DNA of 64,000 nucleotides from Brenneria corticis (lineage in GTDB: Bacteria > Pseudomonadota > Gammaproteobacteria > Enterobacterales > Enterobacteriaceae). Positions 60,116-64,000 of this stretch are shown one piece after another. Below the pieces are notes generated by a model. It had not been told where the DNA came from, did not search any database, and saw only the letters and a list, made by a program, of their open reading frames with translations. The DNA lies in contig NZ_KZ819073.1 in NCBI RefSeq assembly GCF_003115855.1, positions 274,858-338,857 of the forward strand, read 5' to 3'. The stretch's first letter is position 1, and the number at the start of each line of letters is the position of its first letter. The position numbers were made by a program, and so were the translations under genes.

Positions 60116-61289
60116 ACCGCAGATTGATTATGAGCAGGTATTGATTGATGCCGGGATGCCGATCACTACCGATGCCATAACGGAACAGTTTCAGACGCAG
60201 GTCAAGGCGGAAGGGTTGATCACCAACACATCGCGCATGTCGCCGTTCTGGCGGCTGATTAACGCGATTGTCACCACGCCGGTGCTGTGGCTGAAAGGCG
60301 TCCTGATTAATGTCGTGTTGGCCAATATGTTTCTGGCCACAGCGAAAGGCACGTTTCTGGATCTATTCGCCTGGGGCGTCAATGTGATCCGTAAACCTGC
60401 TACGGCAGCGGGTGGGGTGATCCGGTTCGTCAAATCGGACGCAAACGCGGTGGTATTGGTGTCTGCCGGAACGGTGATCCAGACCGAACGTATTAACGGT
60501 CAGGTCTACAGCCTGCGCGTCACTGTCGATACCACGATCCCCGCAGGCAACGCCAGCGGATTAGTGCCGGTGGCGGCTACTGGCGACGGCACCGCGTTTA
60601 ATTTGGCGCCGGGCTACTACCGTATTTTACCTGTGGCCGTTACGGGTATTGAACGGGCCGAAAATGAAGATGATTGGCTGATTACGCCGGGTGCCGATCA
60701 GGAATCCGATGATGACCTGCGCGATCGTTGTCGTAACCAATACAACCTGGTCGGCAATTATCACACCGACGCGGTATACCGCAGCATGATTGCGGCTGTT
60801 GCAGGGCTGAGTATCGATCGCATCTTCTTTTTACATGATGCGCCCCGCGGGCCGGGAACGGCTAATGCCTATCTTTTGTTAGATTCGGGCGTGATTTCCG
60901 CCCCGTTTATCACGGCGGTGAATGATTACATCACCACGCAGGGACATCACGGCCACGGCGATGATATGCAGTGTATGGCCATGCCGGAAACACAGCATGA
61001 TTTAACCGTCACGCTGTATGTGAACAATCTGGCCAACGTGACCGCCGACGAGCTAAGCGCCCTGCGAAATGGCTGTGAAAATCTGGTGCGCTGCGCCTTC
61101 CGGGAAAACAGCGAGTATGACGTAAAAAAAACGTGGCCGTATGACCGTTTCTCATTTTCCAATTTGGGGCGCGAGTTGCATCGCCAGTTTGGGCTGATTG
61201 ATTCGGTTGCGTTTTCCCAAAGCGATATCGTCAGCGGCCTTAACGTACCACGCCTGAAAACGTTAGCGGTGGTGATCGATAATGCCTGA
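60105..61289 (+). CDS. Baseplate assembly protein J
   Basis: 394 residues from the ATG at 60105. GADQESDDDLRDRCRNQYNLVGNYHTDAVYRS is the conserved baseplate-J stretch. It is somewhat longer than P2 J (302), in the HP1 style. It forms the baseplate wedge. The P2 genes V (spike) and W are not seen just before it. Confidence 0.88.
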   Translation: MTTKPQIDYEQVLIDAGMPITTDAITEQFQTQVKAEGLITNTSRMSPFWRLINAIVTTPVLWLKGVLINVVLANMFLATAKGTFLDLFAWGVNVIRKPATAAGGVIRFVKSDANAVVLVSAGTVIQTERINGQVYSLRVTVDTTIPAGNASGLVPVAATGDGTAFNLAPGYYRILPVAVTGIERAENEDDWLITPGADQESDDDLRDRCRNQYNLVGNYHTDAVYRSMIAAVAGLSIDRIFFLHDAPRGPGTANAYLLLDSGVISAPFITAVNDYITTQGHHGHGDDMQCMAMPETQHDLTVTLYVNNLANVTADELSALRNGCENLVRCAFRENSEYDVKKTWPYDRFSFSNLGRELHRQFGLIDSVAFSQSDIVSGLNVPRLKTLAVVIDNA

Positions 61290-61914
61290 GTTTCAGCAAA
61301 ATCTGGACGGATTGCGCCTGCCGTCATGGATGGACAAAGGTGAACCGGCCAAATTACTTCGTGCCAGTAAACGCTACTGGCAGCAGGTAAATGGTTGGAT
61401 GCGCTGGCCATTGCAGCAATTGGATGCGGAAACCTGCCCGGTACCGCTGCTTAATGTGCTGGCGTATCAGCGGGATATTGAGCGATTTAACGGTGAACCG
61501 CTTAGCCTGTATCGCAAGCGGGTGAAATATGCGTTTATCAATGCGCAGGATGCGGGCAGCGTCACCGGATTTATCCATATTTTTGCACGGCTGGATGTGG
61601 GCGACATACAGCTAAAAGAGCGTCAGGCGGGGTATGACTGGGATGTGATTCTGGTACGTATCAACGATGAGCAGTTGAGCACATACAACACATTGATGAT
61701 GAACCTTGTACGGCAGTATGGTCGGACGTGCCGCCGTTATGCATTTGACGTGTCAAATACCGCACCGATCCGGCTTCATGCCGGAACGTTCAGCCATGAT
61801 GCTGCGTACTATGCCGCGACGGCGCAAGTGCGACACGGATTGATTTCTTTGGGACAACCTATTAAAGCACCGCAGTTTACGGCCTCAACGGAATACTATA
61901 CCGCCAGTTTATAA
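61282..61914 (+). CDS. Baseplate/tail protein (P2 gpI-like)
   Basis: 210 residues. LPSWMDKGEPAKLLRASKRYWQQVNGWMRWPLQQLDAETCPVPLLNVLAYQRDIERFNGE is the front of gpI-type proteins, which join the baseplate to the fibre. It overlaps J by eight bases and precedes the fibre gene, as in P2 (J-I-H). Confidence 0.82.
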   Translation: MPEFQQNLDGLRLPSWMDKGEPAKLLRASKRYWQQVNGWMRWPLQQLDAETCPVPLLNVLAYQRDIERFNGEPLSLYRKRVKYAFINAQDAGSVTGFIHIFARLDVGDIQLKERQAGYDWDVILVRINDEQLSTYNTLMMNLVRQYGRTCRRYAFDVSNTAPIRLHAGTFSHDAAYYAATAQVRHGLISLGQPIKAPQFTASTEYYTASL

Positions 61915-61927
61915 GGATGTTAGGACG

Positions 61928-64000
61928 ATGGCACAGAGCACAGTAACTCGCGCTTTTGAAGCGTGGAATGTCAGCAAGATTTTAGACGGCTTGCCCGCCG
62001 TGCCGGATAAGGTGGTTTTTGCTCTGATCCCTAATCAGGATGAAAACAAACCGGTAAACCGTGACGAGGGAATGCCAGCGGCAGCAACCATTAAACACAC
62101 GGCAGATATCACGCAGTCGGGCGTACTCAATGATAATGCGGTGGTGTATTCGGTGGTGTTGGATACCACGGTTGGCGATTGGGAGTACAACTGGATCGGT
62201 CTGGTAGATAGCAAAACCAATACGGTATTGATGATTGTCCATGTGCGTACTCAGCAGAAGTTGAAAACGCAGAACGGCCAGCAGGGTAACAGCTTAACGC
62301 GCAACCTGTCGATGCAATTTGACGGTGCGGCGGAAGCGACGCAAATCAATGTATCGGCACAGACGTGGCAGATCGATTTCTCCGCTCGACTTTTTAGCAT
62401 GGATGAGGCGCACCGGCTGGCTATGCTGGATTACTACGGTATTGCCGCGTTCCTGAATGACGGGTTTAAGGTGTCACTGGCCGGAACGCAGGCGACCATT
62501 GCGCCGGGCATCGGCTATGTTGGCGGGTTGCGAACGCAATTGGATATTGCTGCGACATTGGCTGTTACGGCTAATACGGTGGTGTGGCTGGACGTCAGCC
62601 GTCAGGGAACGGCGACAGGAGCCTGGCAGAATCGTATAACGTTTAAATCGGCAACTGACCTGAAAAATTATACGGATGCGGCAGGCTACGATCATTATGT
62701 GGCAAAAATCGCCACCATTGTTAACGGTCAGATTACTGACAATCGCCCAGTATCGCCGAGCATGGCGTTAGACGGGCGATTTTTAAAGATTAATGATGCG
62801 TTGAAAGCGTATGCGCCGCTTGCCAGCCCAATATTTACGGGTACGCCTATGGCTCCAACAGCTGCGCAGACTGTTAACAATACCCAAATTGCGACAACAG
62901 CATTTGTTAAGGCCGCTATCGCCGCGTTGGTTAATGGCTCCCCTGCCGCACTGGATACGCTGGAAGAACTGGCGGTAGCGCTGGGTGATGATCCGAATTT
63001 CAGCACGACTGTACTCAATGCTCTGGCGGGTAAACTGGCAAAAGACCAGAATGGTGCAGATATTGCGGATAAGGGGGCGTTTCTCCGTAACATCGGTGCA
63101 GCGAGAGCTTACGCATCAGGGGTGAATATTGGTGGTGATAGTGGTGCTTGGACGACAGTAGAATTCATTGCATGGCTGAAAAACCAGGGAGCGTTTAATC
63201 ATCCGTTCTGGATATGTAAGGGCGCGTGGTATTACGCAGGAAACAAAGTAATTACAGATACGGGGATCGGAAACATCCAGCTTGCTGGTGCGGTGATTGA
63301 GGTTATAGGTGCGGAAAACGCAACGACTATTCGCGTAACAACACCATCCACTGTCACCGCAGCGGGAGCGGTTCCTAACGCACAGTTCGTCTATATCAAC
63401 CATGGTGATGGATATTCTCCCGGCTGGCGTCGTGACTATAACACGCGAAATAAACCCTCAGCCGACGATGTTGGTGCGTTGTCCCTGTCCGGTGGAACAG
63501 TAACGGGTAGAGTTGATATTGTTGCAGATAACGGCGCACTGGAAATAAAAGCGGCCAGCGCGGGCGCGGCTAGTTATATACGCGCGAGGGATTCCGCTGG
63601 TGCTAACAGTTGGTATGTGGGGAAAGGCGGTGCTTCATCAAACGATGTGATGCTGCACTCATATACTCACAACACCGCGTTAGTGTTAAAGAGCGATCGC
63701 GTTGAGTCAAATAAAAACCTCTATATTGGCGGTAACATTGTACTCACCGATGCCGCTGCCGCGCAGAAATACGCGTTACGTTCTATTAGGGTAAATGGCA
63801 AACCGCTATCTGCGGATGTCAATTTGCTGGCATCGGATATCAACGCCTGGAATAAAACCGAAGCAGATGCTCGTTACTTGATGAAGACTGCGACGGCTGC
63901 AGCGGCAACGAAACTGGCGACGCCACGCAAAATTAACGGTGTAGCATTTGACGGCTCGGCAGATATAACTCTTACTCCAGAAAACCTCGGTTTTGCAGAA
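61928..64000 (+). CDS. Tail fibre protein (P2 gpH-like), N-terminal part, cut by window edge
   Basis: At least 691 residues, open to the edge. The N-terminal domain (about 1-160, AQSTVTRAFEAWNVSKIL; WEYNWIGLVDSKTNTV) is the DUF3751-type baseplate anchor. Fibre repeats follow (APLASPIFTGTPMAPTAAQTV; NALAGKLAKDQNGADIADKGAFLRNIG). A separate domain near residues 397-510 (SGAWTTVEFIAWLKNQGAFN to YSPGWRRDYNT) interrupts them. The receptor-binding end lies outside the window. Confidence 0.92.
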   Translation, partial: MAQSTVTRAFEAWNVSKILDGLPAVPDKVVFALIPNQDENKPVNRDEGMPAAATIKHTADITQSGVLNDNAVVYSVVLDTTVGDWEYNWIGLVDSKTNTVLMIVHVRTQQKLKTQNGQQGNSLTRNLSMQFDGAAEATQINVSAQTWQIDFSARLFSMDEAHRLAMLDYYGIAAFLNDGFKVSLAGTQATIAPGIGYVGGLRTQLDIAATLAVTANTVVWLDVSRQGTATGAWQNRITFKSATDLKNYTDAAGYDHYVAKIATIVNGQITDNRPVSPSMALDGRFLKINDALKAYAPLASPIFTGTPMAPTAAQTVNNTQIATTAFVKAAIAALVNGSPAALDTLEELAVALGDDPNFSTTVLNALAGKLAKDQNGADIADKGAFLRNIGAARAYASGVNIGGDSGAWTTVEFIAWLKNQGAFNHPFWICKGAWYYAGNKVITDTGIGNIQLAGAVIEVIGAENATTIRVTTPSTVTAAGAVPNAQFVYINHGDGYSPGWRRDYNTRNKPSADDVGALSLSGGTVTGRVDIVADNGALEIKAASAGAASYIRARDSAGANSWYVGKGGASSNDVMLHSYTHNTALVLKSDRVESNKNLYIGGNIVLTDAAAAQKYALRSIRVNGKPLSADVNLLASDINAWNKTEADARYLMKTATAAAATKLATPRKINGVAFDGSADITLTPENLGFAE

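Larger units (their letters stand above)
36503..64000. mobile_element. P2/HP1-type temperate prophage, left part (continues beyond window)
   Basis: The gene order int - accessory genes - cI / cox - cII - early genes - dam - A - ogr - Q,P / O,N,M,L - tail - lysis - baseplate - fibre is that of P2-like myoviruses. The CI, CII, Fil, DUF2732, Dam and A proteins resemble phage 186/P2. The sheath (DUF2586), tube (DUF2597), DUF2590 and the holin resemble HP1/K139. All structural genes seen are open and undamaged, so the element may be active. The right end, with the rest of the tail genes and attR, is not in the window. Confidence 0.93.

Noticed and set aside
36503..64000. CRISPR array or insertion sequence inside the prophage
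   Set aside because: No regularly spaced repeats and no transposase frame were seen; the only repeats are the two 39-bp copies and the short operators.

Overview
The window is a piece of an enterobacterial chromosome whose last ~27 kb is a temperate P2/HP1-type prophage. Host genes match Escherichia coli families closely in sequence, length and order (cspE-crcB-tatE-lipA-lipB-ybeD-dacA-rlpA-mrdB-mrdA-rlmH-rsfS-nadD-holA-lptE-leuS-ybeL-gltLKJI-lnt-corC-ybeY-ybeZ-miaB-ubiF-tRNA-Gln). There are enterobacterial departures from E. coli. The ypfN/dapE/yffB/ypfM block sits directly beside cspE, an extra M15 peptidase lies between ypfN and dapE, and there is no ybeF between lipA and lipB. I infer a Pectobacteriaceae-like organism (Brenneria/Dickeya/Pectobacterium range), but the genus is not proven by what is visible.

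Region 1 (1-6134) is a minus-strand catabolic operon with a divergent LysR regulator. It encodes a CitMHS-type carboxylate carrier, an AtuA/DUF1446 protein with its small companion, both subunits of a 3-oxoacid CoA-transferase, and a thiolase cut by the left edge. The enzymes suggest uptake of an organic acid, activation of a 3-oxoacid with CoA, and thiolysis to acetyl-CoA; the substrate is unknown. Region 2 (6173-9701) holds ypfN, an M15 peptidase, dapE, yffB, the 19-residue ypfM and an Asp/Glu racemase. Region 3 (9928-36423) is the conserved envelope, lipoate and translation block. It includes the lipoyl synthesis pair, the rod-shape machinery (PBP2, RodA, RlpA, PBP5), lipoprotein and LPS maturation (Lnt, LptE), ribosome maturation (RlmH, RsfS, YbeY), and the Glu/Asp ABC transporter with a likely SroC sRNA in the gltI-gltJ gap.

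Region 4 (36503-64000 and beyond) is the prophage. It entered the 3' end of a tRNA-Gln gene: a 49-nt 3' fragment remains next to ubiF, and the restored full tRNA should lie at the right end, outside the window. Its layout is integrase, an A/T-rich accessory module (KAP NTPase, a coiled-coil two-TM protein, a BRCT protein), CI repressor, Cox, CII, small early genes, Dam-type methylase, replication protein A, Ogr-type activator, portal and terminase (minus), then scaffold, capsid, head completion, contractile tail, lysis, baseplate and a tail fibre that runs off the edge. The early half looks 186/P2-like. The tail has HP1/K139-type sheath, tube and DUF2590 proteins.

The best candidate for a poorly described system is the accessory module at 37762-40943. 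The BRCT and membrane genes follow cI closely on the same strand, so they are probably expressed in the lysogen. The KAP NTPase gene is bracketed by two near-identical 39-bp repeats that carry LexA-like boxes. A third LexA box, perfect in its core, stands just before a 70-residue ORF that could be an SOS-induced anti-repressor. The tail chaperone gene ends in a classic A AAA AAC slippery heptamer placed exactly for -1 frameshifting into the next ORF.
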